Shown in pieces: positions 8,335 to 15,952 of a stretch of 64,000 nt of DNA. How positions within the stretch are numbered: the first letter of the stretch is position 1; every line of letters starts with the position of its first letter. A program made the position numbers and the translations under genes. The notes beneath the pieces were generated by a model. That model was not told where the DNA came from and did not search any database. It saw only the letters and a program-made list of their open reading frames with translations. This DNA is from an uncultured Bacteroidales bacterium (GTDB lineage: Bacteria > Bacteroidota > Bacteroidia > Bacteroidales > ML635J-15): positions 1 to 64,000 of the forward strand of contig CALDKB010000036.1 of NCBI GenBank assembly GCA_937899245.1. The letters are read 5' to 3'.

Positions 8335-8811
8335 TCATTTCAACGTTGTCACGGCCGCTCTTGTCCAGTTCAACAAAAATTCACTTACGAGTTTGCTATT
8401 GTAACCCTTGCCCTCTTCAAGATAAGCTGAATTTTGAATATGAATCGGAGTGCCCTTTTCATCAAGCACAACAAACACTGGAAATCCGAAACGCGCCGGA
8501 TTTCCTAAGTATTTCATGGCCTCCAGGTTTTTGTTTTCCTTGGAATAGTTTACATGAATGTAAACGAAATTCTTTTCTACAATAGGAGCCACCACGCTGT
8601 CGGTTGTTGTGAACTCCGCAAACCTAAGGCACCACGGACACCAATTCCCTCCTACTTGGCATAGCACATATTTGCCTTCCTTCTGGGCCATGTCCACAGC
8701 TTCGCGAATCTGCTTCATTCCGTCAAGATCAGGATTGTAAACTTTATTTTGCGCCATTGCCGAACCGAAAGTCATGGCTATGATGATTATTATTGTGATA
8801 AAGTGTTTCAT
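8335..8811 (-). CDS. secreted thioredoxin-fold protein
   Basis: 158 residues from the ATG that leaves a clean signal peptide ending SAMAQ (1-21); a longer frame to 8847 runs into the promoter. The active site is NWCPWCLRF (Cys58, Cys61). FGFPVFVVLDEKG with a cis-Pro position supports the thioredoxin fold. It is probably a periplasmic disulfide reductase or DUF255-like thioredoxin. Divergent from, and sharing a 70-base promoter region with, the MsrA fusion. A reductase partner for methionine sulfoxide repair is an attractive but unproven link. Confidence 0.85.
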   Translation of the reverse strand: MKHFITIIIIIAMTFGSAMAQNKVYNPDLDGMKQIREAVDMAQKEGKYVLCQVGGNWCPWCLRFAEFTTTDSVVAPIVEKNFVYIHVNYSKENKNLEAMKYLGNPARFGFPVFVVLDEKGTPIHIQNSAYLEEGKGYNSKLVSEFLLNWTRAAVTTLK

Positions 8812-8827
8812 ATTGTTTGATTTTCTG

Positions 8828-8835
8828 CAAATATA
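8828..8835 (-). promoter_or_regulatory. promoter -7 box (TATATTTG) of the thioredoxin-like gene
   Basis: The minus strand reads TATATTTG 17 bases before the ATG at 8811. Confidence 0.6.
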
Positions 8836-8850
8836 ATACTTTTTCATTCT

Positions 8851-8858
8851 TACCTTTG
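8851..8858 (+). promoter_or_regulatory. promoter -7 box (TACCTTTG) of the MsrA-AlkD fusion
   Basis: TACCTTTG lies 22 bases before the ATG at 8880 and is back to back with the leftward promoter at 8828-8835. Confidence 0.62.
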
Positions 8859-8879
8859 CATTGTTTTAATTCATAATTT

Positions 8880-10061
8880 ATGGAAAAGCAGATAACTCTC
8901 GCTGCCGGCTGCTTCTGGGGAGCACAGCATTACATAAAGCAAGTTGAAGGCATTGTTGCAACCGAAGTCGGCTTTGCCAACGGAAACACGAAAAACCCAA
9001 CCTACAAAGAAGTTTACACCGACACAACCGGCTATGCCGAGGCCGTAAAAATCATTTACGACACCAATAAAATATCGTTGCGAACAATTTTGCGACTATA
9101 CTTTATGGCAATCGATCCAACAAGTCTGAACAAACAAGGCGAAGACTCCGGAACTCGATATCGCACAGGAATTTACTATTCCGTGAAAGCCGATTTGCCA
9201 ATCATTAACGAATATGTCGCTGCAGAATCACAGAAATATGACAAGCCATTTTGTGTTGAAATTGTGCCCCTGAAAAATTTTTATGCGGCCGACGAATACC
9301 ACCAGAACTATCTAGATAAAAATCCGAACGGGTATTGCCATCTGCCCGTTGAGCTCTTCAAGTTTTCGAAAAACTACAAGCCGACTGTCAGCAGAATCTA
9401 CGAGCAACTTCTTGACATCCAAGATTTGAAATATCGCGATTTCCAATACAAGCTGATGCCGGGTGTAGAATATGAAAGAATTCTTGGCGTTCGCTTACCA
9501 GAATTACGAAAACTTGCCAAAGAATTAGCAAAAGACAACGAAATCGCAGATTTTACGACCAACATTCCACACCAGTTCTACGACGAAAACAACCTGCACG
9601 GACTTATTATTGCCGAAATATCGGATTATGACCGCTGCATTAAAGAAATTGACCGTTTTCTTCCGTGCATTGACAACTGGGCAACTTGCGACTGCCTACA
9701 TCCAAAAGCATTCAAGAAAAACCATGCACGTCTGCTTAAAGACATTCGTCGCTGGATGAAATCGAAGGAAACGTTCACAATCCGTTTCGGCATTGAGATG
9801 CTAATGACTCATTTCCTTGACGAAGATTTCAGTCCCGAATACGTTGAATGGGTAGCAGCCATTCGCAATGAGGAATACTACATAAAGATGATGGTGGCTT
9901 GGTATTTTGCAACAGCTTTGGCAAAACAATGGGATGCGACAATTCCAATCATAGAGAACAAAGTTCTTACACCATGGACGCACGACAAAACCATTCAGAA
10001 AGCCATTGAAAGCTACCGAATTACAGTCGAGCAAAAAGAGTATTTAAGAGGGTTGAAATAA
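8880..10061 (+). CDS. MsrA fused to AlkD-like DNA alkylation repair domain
   Basis: 393 residues in one uninterrupted frame. Residues 1-155 are a peptide-methionine (S)-S-oxide reductase: AAGCFWGAQH with catalytic Cys11, EVGFANG, GYAEAV and YHQNYL. Residues about 165-393 match the DNA alkylation repair (AlkC/AlkD, HEAT-like helical) family: GVRLPELRKLAKEL, IDNWATCDCLHP, WMKSKETFTIRFGIEML and WYFATALAKQWD. One half repairs oxidised methionine in proteins; AlkD-type enzymes excise alkylated bases. The linker is about ten residues. The usual MsrA partner MsrB is absent. The domain calls are firm; whether both activities are retained is not known. Confidence 0.9.
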   Translation: MEKQITLAAGCFWGAQHYIKQVEGIVATEVGFANGNTKNPTYKEVYTDTTGYAEAVKIIYDTNKISLRTILRLYFMAIDPTSLNKQGEDSGTRYRTGIYYSVKADLPIINEYVAAESQKYDKPFCVEIVPLKNFYAADEYHQNYLDKNPNGYCHLPVELFKFSKNYKPTVSRIYEQLLDIQDLKYRDFQYKLMPGVEYERILGVRLPELRKLAKELAKDNEIADFTTNIPHQFYDENNLHGLIIAEISDYDRCIKEIDRFLPCIDNWATCDCLHPKAFKKNHARLLKDIRRWMKSKETFTIRFGIEMLMTHFLDEDFSPEYVEWVAAIRNEEYYIKMMVAWYFATALAKQWDATIPIIENKVLTPWTHDKTIQKAIESYRITVEQKEYLRGLK

Positions 10062-10108
10062 TTTCGCATTTAGCTATTGATGCGCCCGAAATCGGCACAC
10101 CATCATTT

Positions 10109-10116
10109 TATTTTTG
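10109..10116 (+). promoter_or_regulatory. possible promoter -7 box (TATTTTTG) of the accessory cassette
   Basis: TATTTTTG lies 96 bases upstream of the ATG at 10212, implying a long leader. No closer box fits better. Confidence 0.4.
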
Positions 10117-10211
10117 CACACATAACTGAAATATATAACAAGAATATGTTTGCAGTTATGATATAAATTTTGCAATTTTGCTAGATGAAAACCATATAAA
10201 AATATACAACT

Positions 10212-10559
10212 ATGCCACAAATGATTAACCTAGGGAGCGAAATTGTTCGCATCAACCCAACAAAAAATGCAATTGAATACTCAACAAACCAAGGCCGCAC
10301 ATGGATTTCACGTTACACCAGTTCTTCATGTGGTACATTTGTCGATTTACTTCAGTATGGAGCAGAAATTATTGCCGCTACCAGCAAAGGAATTTATTAC
10401 TCAAGCAACCAAGGACGCACATGGATTTCTCGTTATACAAGTTCCTTCTGCGGTGATTTTCAAAACCTTATGGACGGAAGCAAAGAACTTTTGGCAAACA
10501 CCAGCAAGGGATTGTACTATTCGACTAACAGTGGAAGAACTTGGATAAAAAGAAGATGA
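10212..10559 (+). CDS. small Asp-box (BNR-like) repeat protein
   Basis: 115 residues with no signal peptide. It consists of about 2.5 copies of a 40-residue unit: STNQGRTWISRYTSSSCG, SSNQGRTWISRYTSSFCG and a final STNSGRTWIKRR, each preceded by a TSKGIYY-like strand. S-x-N-x-G-x-T-W is a variant of the Asp-box/BNR signature S-x-D-x-G-x-T-W with Asn replacing Asp. Full beta-propellers need 6-8 such blades, so this must oligomerise or be an incomplete fold. The repeat is also clear at the DNA level with a 120-base period. It overlaps the nuclease-like gene by four bases (ATGA), which suggests coupled translation. Confidence 0.75.
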   Translation: MPQMINLGSEIVRINPTKNAIEYSTNQGRTWISRYTSSSCGTFVDLLQYGAEIIAATSKGIYYSSNQGRTWISRYTSSFCGDFQNLMDGSKELLANTSKGLYYSTNSGRTWIKRR

Positions 10560-11293
10560 TACATTCAGAAATTAGAAAGAAAAATACCAATTCCAACCAA
10601 GAAGATCCGAAAACATCATTCTTCTTCGAGATGCTTTTAATGCTACCCGACGACTTGTTTTGGAAAGTGATAAAAAGCGCTACCGATTGTGCAGAAAATC
10701 CTGGAAGGCTAATAGATTACAAATTCTGGCCCAAATGGGATGTGACTGACATACCAGAAATAAACACAAACGATAAATTTGTCGAACCAGATATTTTCAT
10801 TCAATTCGAAAATTGCGACGTAATTATTGAAGCCAAAAGAGGTGAGTCTGGGCAATATAAAGGACAGTGGGACAAGGAATTGACCGCATACTATTATTCT
10901 CAAGAAAAAATAAAAAGGCAAGTAAAAAAAATCGTATTCATTGCAATTGGAGGGAATTCCGGCAAAACAGAAAACCAAGCCAATGATATTCGCAAAGGAG
11001 CAACAGCTTATTGTCCTGTACACAAGACAAGCTGGATAAAACTGCTACACAGTGCAAAATCCATCGACAGCGACAACAATGACAAACCACAAATAAAAAG
11101 ACTTATCGAATTATTCGAGTATGGAAGCAATAAATTATTCCATGTAAGAGATTTCAAGTGGTTTGACAGTTTGAAAAATAAAGACTTTGAACTTGGCATA
11201 GAATTTAAAATGAAAGATTTTGAACCATTAGTTGACAGTTTTGCAAAAGGTTTATATGATAAAAACAATAAAAAATATGGCAGAAACCAATAA
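10556..11293 (+). CDS. PD-(D/E)XK nuclease-like protein
   Basis: 245 residues from the ATG in the ATGA overlap; the upstream TTG at 10541 is less likely. The core motif is present: VEPDIFIQF (Pro78-Asp79) and VIIEAKRG (Glu92, Lys94), with GQWDKELTAYY (103-113) as the conserved Gln/Tyr helix after the motif. A Glu near 25 (FFFEML) could complete the site. KKIVFIAIGG is the expected fourth strand. This is the PD-(D/E)XK phosphodiesterase fold of restriction-type enzymes. I do not recognise a named family. There is no methyltransferase next to it, so a standard restriction system is unlikely. Confidence 0.72.
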   Translation: MIHSEIRKKNTNSNQEDPKTSFFFEMLLMLPDDLFWKVIKSATDCAENPGRLIDYKFWPKWDVTDIPEINTNDKFVEPDIFIQFENCDVIIEAKRGESGQYKGQWDKELTAYYYSQEKIKRQVKKIVFIAIGGNSGKTENQANDIRKGATAYCPVHKTSWIKLLHSAKSIDSDNNDKPQIKRLIELFEYGSNKLFHVRDFKWFDSLKNKDFELGIEFKMKDFEPLVDSFAKGLYDKNNKKYGRNQ

Positions 11294-11924
11294 CTACGAA
11301 AATTTGTGCGCAGAGTTTCGACGTGCTAACAGAATAGTTGCACTTATGCAAGGTAGAATAAGAGACATTGTGTTTTACATACAATCACAAACACGATTCG
11401 CAGATTCCAAAATTATGGGGAAAAAACTATTTTCTAATGAAATTGCAAACTATAACAACAAAAAAGGTGAATTAAAAGTACAGTACAACATGTGGCCATG
11501 GGATTTCATATATAGTTACGTATTTGAGTACCGGTTCTTCTTCGATAAGGGAAATGACAAAGAACCTGATAAAAAAGGAATTATGTCTATCATTCAGATT
11601 TCTGATGACGGCTTCTTTGAATCCAATAGTAGAACAAACATAAATAAATACGAATCTGTTGAAAATTCTAAATCCTGGCTAATTCTAAGTTATTCGGAAG
11701 GGAACACTCCAATTCCATGGGATAAAAAAGAAAAGTGGCAAAAAGATACTTTTATTGGCGAGAAATTAGTCGCAAAGCGCTATAATTTGTCTGAGTTCTA
11801 TAATGAAGAAAGTATTAATGAGAAAATTGAAGATTTTGATAATGAATTTTTTGATAATGAATCAATTAAGGACAACAAATCATCTTCAATCTTCCCAAGT
11901 GATAAAAAAATAGGGTTGCACTGA
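11277..11924 (+). CDS. accessory protein of unknown function
   Basis: 215 residues from the ATG at 11277, overlapping the nuclease-like gene by 17 bases; the frame is open to 11232. No domain is recognised. The N-terminal half has a helical segment (YENLCAEFRRANRIVALMQG), then aromatic-rich strands (YNMWPWDFIYSYVFEYRFFF); the C-terminal 50 residues are strongly acidic and probably disordered (IEDFDNEFFDNESIKD). The gene is visibly richer in A and T than its neighbours, which suggests recent transfer. Its overlap with the nuclease-like gene argues for a joint role, perhaps as inhibitor or specificity partner; that is inference. Confidence 0.62.
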   Translation: MAETNNYENLCAEFRRANRIVALMQGRIRDIVFYIQSQTRFADSKIMGKKLFSNEIANYNNKKGELKVQYNMWPWDFIYSYVFEYRFFFDKGNDKEPDKKGIMSIIQISDDGFFESNSRTNINKYESVENSKSWLILSYSEGNTPIPWDKKEKWQKDTFIGEKLVAKRYNLSEFYNEESINEKIEDFDNEFFDNESIKDNKSSSIFPSDKKIGLH

Positions 11925-11936
11925 TTTTTTTGCAGA

Positions 11937-12746
11937 CTACCCTTTCAGCCATTCATATTTTGCCACCGAATAAATCGGTATCAATGGCAGAATGATTGGC
12001 GTTTTCTTTACGTATGCCTGATATTCGGGATCGTTGCCGTATGTTTTGTTCTGGCGCAATTCCAACCTGCGCGAGCCACCAAACATAATGTACACAATGC
12101 TCAAATAGCCGAGCGCGGCCAAAATCCATTGCCAAGCCGAATTGTATGCGCCGATACCGGAAACGAAACAGCCTGTCCAGAAAAGCACTTCGCCAAAATA
12201 GTTGGGGCAACGAACAATACGATATAAGCCCTTGTCGCAAAAACGGTCCGGATTTATCTTTTTTGCAGCCGATTTCTGTGCATCGGCAAGAGATTCTATG
12301 AAAAGTGCGAATGCCATTATGCCGAAACCGATATATCCAAACAATGATGACATTTCCATTCCTTCGGCCAGATTTCCCATACGGAAAGTAACGGGACAAA
12401 CTTCAAGCACATATAATATTGCAACCGACACCCAAATTGCAATCTTAATTCCAGGAGTCATTGGACGACTGGTTTTGGTAAGTTCGGGCAGATTCTTGCG
12501 ATACGAAGCGCTTTTTATTTCACGCATCATCACAAAAGTTCCGAGACGGCAGCCGTATGCAATTAGAATAATGCACAGAAACATCTGATCAATAGTTGCC
12601 GTGCGATAATACATTGCAATCATCGCAATAGCACAAGCAGCAACAGAATAACCGTAACCTATTGATAGAAAATAAACAAACTTTTTCCAACCGACACTCG
12701 AAACAAGCATCGCAACACCGAACAATATAAGAAGCGCAATAATCAT
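11937..12746 (-). CDS. DUF1295 family membrane protein (steroid 5-alpha reductase-like)
   Basis: 269 residues with about seven hydrophobic segments. The C-terminal block GLYRIVRCPNYFGEVLFW followed by a terminal EYQAYVKKTPIILP is the signature of DUF1295, related to isoprenylcysteine methyltransferase and steroid 5-alpha reductase C-termini. The usual His in R-H-P-N-Y is Cys here (VRCPNYFGE). Likely a NAD(P)H- or SAM-dependent membrane enzyme acting on a lipid; the substrate is unknown. It is convergent with the accessory cassette, with 12 bases between the stops. Confidence 0.85.
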   Translation of the reverse strand: MIIALLILFGVAMLVSSVGWKKFVYFLSIGYGYSVAACAIAMIAMYYRTATIDQMFLCIILIAYGCRLGTFVMMREIKSASYRKNLPELTKTSRPMTPGIKIAIWVSVAILYVLEVCPVTFRMGNLAEGMEMSSLFGYIGFGIMAFALFIESLADAQKSAAKKINPDRFCDKGLYRIVRCPNYFGEVLFWTGCFVSGIGAYNSAWQWILAALGYLSIVYIMFGGSRRLELRQNKTYGNDPEYQAYVKKTPIILPLIPIYSVAKYEWLKG

Positions 12747-12917
12747 AACATCAAATTTTCGCTTACGAAATTATAACATTATTGCTATATAAAAGTTTTT
12801 GGAGATGAAAATTTGCAATGCTTCAATGAAAACGGAAATGCAAGCAACGGCCGACATGTTAACAAGAAACACAAGCCGCATATTCTGCTAATCTAGCCAC
12901 CGTTATAACAAAAGAAT

Positions 12918-12938
12918 ATGAGGTTTCTTTTGCCTCAT
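12918..12938 (-). terminator. possible weak terminator after the YgjP-like gene
   Basis: ATGAGG and CCTCAT form a six-pair stem around a nine-base loop. On the minus strand the stem is followed by ATTCTTTTG. It lies about 30 bases past the stop at 12967. Confidence 0.3.
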
Positions 12939-12966
12939 CCCGAATATCTCTGACCCACTAAGAATT

Positions 12967-13698
12967 TTATTCCGGTAGAATTCGTCCTGTATATGATTTC
13001 AGTTCGCGGTCAAATAACTCCTCTTTTCCGCCAGAAAGGCGGTTGAGCAATTCGTGGAATTTTGGCCCGTGATTTTTATGCGCAATATGGCAAAGTTCGT
13101 GTAGGATAACAAAATCGATAAGATGATCGGGCAAAAGCAGCAGGCGGCACGACAAGATTATTTCGTTTTTCGAGCTACAGGTTCCCCAGCGGGTCTGAGC
13201 ATTGCCGATGCTTAGCCTCGAGAATTCCAGTCCCGTCCGACGAGCGATTTCTTCTGCTTTTGGATATAGCAGATTTTCGGCTTCCTTTTGCATTGAGGCT
13301 AGGATTACCTTCTTGATGAACTTCTGCACTGTATCGAGGGTGAAATCGACCAATTCGGGATTATAAAAAACCGTTACAACGTAATTATTGATTCTTGCAG
13401 ATAAAATACGTTGCGTTGCGGCAGTTGTGGCAAAACGAAGCGTGGTACTTCTACATGTAAAATGCGACTGAGGAGTAAAGATTTTCTTCCTGCCATTACA
13501 GTGCTGCTTCTGCAAAGTTTGTGCAATCCAGTCGCTGTGTTCAAAAACAAACCTTTCAGCGTCAGCATAACTGACCCTGAAAGGTATTGAAAGTTGCAAA
13601 CCCTTTTCGGGATGCACCGTCAAACGCATCTGGCGACAATTGCGGCGCTTGCACACAACCACATCGCCGACACCTTCGACGCAAATTGTTCGTTGCAT
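12967..13698 (-). CDS. YgjP-like (M48-related) metallopeptidase
   Basis: 243 residues. The zinc motif ILHELCHIAHKNH (His200, Glu201, His204 with His210 nearby) and the preceding TRWGTCSSKNEIILS (169-183) are diagnostic of the YgjP/DUF45 family of SprT-like metallopeptidases. KNHGPKFHELL completes the site. The N-terminal 80 residues have the RRNCRQMRLTV strand common to the family. Found next to type I restriction genes in some genomes, but none are here. Cytoplasmic; the substrate is unknown. The start codon overlaps the upstream stop by one base, so both genes are co-transcribed. Confidence 0.9.
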   Translation of the reverse strand: MQRTICVEGVGDVVVCKRRNCRQMRLTVHPEKGLQLSIPFRVSYADAERFVFEHSDWIAQTLQKQHCNGRKKIFTPQSHFTCRSTTLRFATTAATQRILSARINNYVVTVFYNPELVDFTLDTVQKFIKKVILASMQKEAENLLYPKAEEIARRTGLEFSRLSIGNAQTRWGTCSSKNEIILSCRLLLLPDHLIDFVILHELCHIAHKNHGPKFHELLNRLSGGKEELFDRELKSYTGRILPE

Positions 13699-13985
13699 TA
13701 CTTGCGCGGCAGCTTGCTGAGCTTTTCGTAACCCTCGTTAACAGCTGTCATCATTTCGCTGATAATGGCCTTATAGTTTTCCTTAACAGCCTTACGTTCA
13801 ACCTTTGAAGTCGGGGTGTTAATCTTTGAGAAAACTTCCTGCTTCTTCATTAATACATTGTTGATGATTTCTGTTACAGGTTCTGTTTCGTGTTGCGGAT
13901 ACAAGTCAACGTATAGAACGCAATCTGATAAAAGTTCACTGGTCAAGAAATCAATGTCTCTCTTTAATACTTTTCTACTTGCCAT
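13698..13985 (-). CDS. small conserved Bacteroidales-type hypothetical protein
   Basis: 95 residues, all helical by composition, with no signal peptide. The opening MASRKVLKRDIDFLTSELLS and the closing helix resemble a hypothetical family that I recall from Bacteroidales genomes; no function is known. It has its own promoter and is directly upstream of the YgjP-like gene, overlapping it by one base. Confidence 0.7.
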   Translation of the reverse strand: MASRKVLKRDIDFLTSELLSDCVLYVDLYPQHETEPVTEIINNVLMKKQEVFSKINTPTSKVERKAVKENYKAIISEMMTAVNEGYEKLSKLPRK

Positions 13986-14002
13986 AGTCTTATAATTTTT
14001 TG

Positions 14003-14010
14003 CAAAGGTA
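14003..14010 (-). promoter_or_regulatory. promoter -7 box (TACCTTTG) of the 13985 gene
   Basis: The minus strand reads TACCTTTG 18 bases before the ATG at 13985. Confidence 0.62.
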
Positions 14011-14243
14011 CAATAAGATTTGAAAATTATAAAATTTGATGATTTGAAAATTTGAATATTTACGAACTATCGTTGGTGGTGTTACTTTATTGCGATGTTA
14101 CTTAGAAATGATGTTCGGCCGCACCTCACAAATTCAAACAAGTTTGATTGTATTCGGTTTGCACGAACATTGGGCTTCGCTTTGGCAATTTTAGGCAAGC
14201 CTATTGCGTTCAGCTCGCACCAACATTCTAAACAAATCTAAAA

Positions 14244-14690
14244 CTATCCCAGCATTGCCTTTACGATTCCTGAAAGAGTCTTGTTGTCGGTCTGGCCGGC
14301 GAGCTTTGCACTTGCAGCACCCATGACCTTGCCCATATCCTTTATTGATGTGGCGCCCAACTCCTTGATAATATCAGCAACGATTGCCTTAACTTCGTCT
14401 TCGGAAAGCTGTTTTGGCAGATAATTGGCAATTACATCAGCCTGAGCCAATTCCTTATCGGCGAGGTCCGGGCGATTCTGCGACTTGTACAAGTCGGCAG
14501 TCTCGCGACGCTGCTTTACCAACTTCTGAATAATCTGCATTTCCTTGTCCGGAGTAAGTTCCGAATTGCCACCATCGGTCTTTGCTAACAAAAATGCCGC
14601 CTTTACCGCACGCAAGCCCTCTAACTTTTCCTTTTCGCGAGCTAGCATTGCCTTTTTAATATCTTCGTTTACCTGATCAAAAATACTCAT
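14244..14690 (-). CDS. GatB/YqeY domain protein
   Basis: 148 residues from the ATG at 14690, two bases after the ftsZ stop; a TTG at 14696 would overlap ftsZ. The whole length is a YqeY domain: MSIFDQVNEDIKKAMLAREK at the start, the central ANYLPKQLSEDEV, and MGAASAKLAGQTDNKTLSGIV as the C-terminal tRNA-binding-type motif shared with GatB. The role of free-standing YqeY is uncertain, although an effect on tRNA amidation is often assumed. It is the last gene of the dcw operon. Confidence 0.93.
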   Translation of the reverse strand: MSIFDQVNEDIKKAMLAREKEKLEGLRAVKAAFLLAKTDGGNSELTPDKEMQIIQKLVKQRRETADLYKSQNRPDLADKELAQADVIANYLPKQLSEDEVKAIVADIIKELGATSIKDMGKVMGAASAKLAGQTDNKTLSGIVKAMLG

Positions 14691-14692
14691 AA

Positions 14693-15931
14693 TCAATTGT
14701 TTTTATTTTTTTTCCTATCTAGTGCAATCTCATCCTCCAAGCTGGCGAGATACTTATCATCGTTAAGTTTGTCCAAGTCCTTCATGTGAGCGAAATCAGA
14801 CAGAGACCTCATCTCTTCCGGATTTACCTGTACGTCCTCGGTCCCCGACAATGGTGTACCAAAAGGAATAACTTCGGTTTTTTCGGGCATATCCATCGGC
14901 ATTTTCTCGTATTCGAAGCCTGTGGCAATCACTGTTGTACGGATCTTATCTCCCATAGAATCGTCATAACAAGTACCCCAGATTACATTAGCACATCCAG
15001 AACCACCAGCCGCCTGTGTCAAATATCGGGTAATGTTTCCGAACTCCCTCATCGTTAATTCGTGGTCGCCCTTTGGGGAGGTAATGTTTAGAAGAATATT
15101 CTTTGCGCCCCTGATGTCATTATCATGCAACAAAGGAGAATCCAAAGCCGCCTTTATTGCCAGCATATCACGGTTATCGCCACTAGCCTCGGCCGAACCC
15201 AACAAAGCGACACCGCTGTTCTTCATCACAGAATTGACATCGCGGAAGTCAACATTAACATGTCCGTGACGGGTAATGATTTCGGCGATACCCTTAGTTG
15301 CCGTTACCACAACCTCATCAGCCTTCTGGAATGCATTTGAGAACGTGCAATCATCAAATTCAATCAGTTTGTCGTCATTTATAACCAGCAAGGCATCAAC
15401 AGCCTCACGCATTCTCATTACACCTTCGTTAGCCTGAGTAATTCTCTGGTTTCCTTCGTCGGTAAACGGAACTGTTACGACACCAATGGTTAACATGCCC
15501 TTGTCCTTTGCCGCCTTTGCAATAACAGGAGCAGCACCAGTACCCGTACCGCCACCCATTCCTGCAGTAACAAAAACCATCTTGGTGCTGTCGTCGAAAA
15601 GTTCTTCAACCTTTTGGAGCGATTCCTTTGCCGCATCCTCGCCAACTTTTGGATCGTTGCCGGCGCCTAGACCCTGAGTCAATCTTTCTCCAAGCTGAAT
15701 CTTTATCGATGCCATGTTGTTTTCCAACGCCATCGAATCGGTATTACAAGCCACCAAGTCCACGCCAACAATTCCTGATTTTGCCAACTGGTTAACAGCA
15801 TTTCCGCCGCCACCGCCGACACCAATCACCTTGATGATGGAAGGTGTATTCTGCTGCCCATTGGCAGAAAAATTAACGTTATTTACTACCGAAACGCGCG
15901 GAAAATCATCATTATAGTCATTGTTATTCAT
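14693..15931 (-). CDS. cell division protein FtsZ
   Basis: 412 residues. Tubulin-like GTPase that forms the division ring. Nucleotide site: IGVGGGGGNAVNQL (36-49) and the tubulin signature AGMGGGTGTGAAPVI (123-137). The synergy loop NVDFRDVNSVM supplies the catalytic Asp residues. After about residue 345 comes a short acidic linker. The canonical C-terminal peptide of the IPAYLRR type is not obvious; the protein ends in LEDEIALDRKKNKNN, a degenerate basic tail. Lies 22 bases after ftsA. Confidence 0.97.
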   Translation of the reverse strand: MNNNDYNDDFPRVSVVNNVNFSANGQQNTPSIIKVIGVGGGGGNAVNQLAKSGIVGVDLVACNTDSMALENNMASIKIQLGERLTQGLGAGNDPKVGEDAAKESLQKVEELFDDSTKMVFVTAGMGGGTGTGAAPVIAKAAKDKGMLTIGVVTVPFTDEGNQRITQANEGVMRMREAVDALLVINDDKLIEFDDCTFSNAFQKADEVVVTATKGIAEIITRHGHVNVDFRDVNSVMKNSGVALLGSAEASGDNRDMLAIKAALDSPLLHDNDIRGAKNILLNITSPKGDHELTMREFGNITRYLTQAAGGSGCANVIWGTCYDDSMGDKIRTTVIATGFEYEKMPMDMPEKTEVIPFGTPLSGTEDVQVNPEEMRSLSDFAHMKDLDKLNDDKYLASLEDEIALDRKKNKNN

Positions 15932-15952
15932 AATTTGTCCTTTTAATGGTTT

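Noticed and set aside
10240..10545. Possible CRISPR-like repeats
   Set aside because: The 120-base period follows a coding frame and the units are Asp-box protein repeats, not repeats with unique spacers.
10556..11293. Classical restriction-modification system
   Set aside because: No methyltransferase or specificity subunit is adjacent; only the nuclease-like core is present.
14011..14243. Terminator or small RNA in the gap before yqeY's end
   Set aside because: Only a five-pair stem (TAGGC/GCCTA) without a U run was found.
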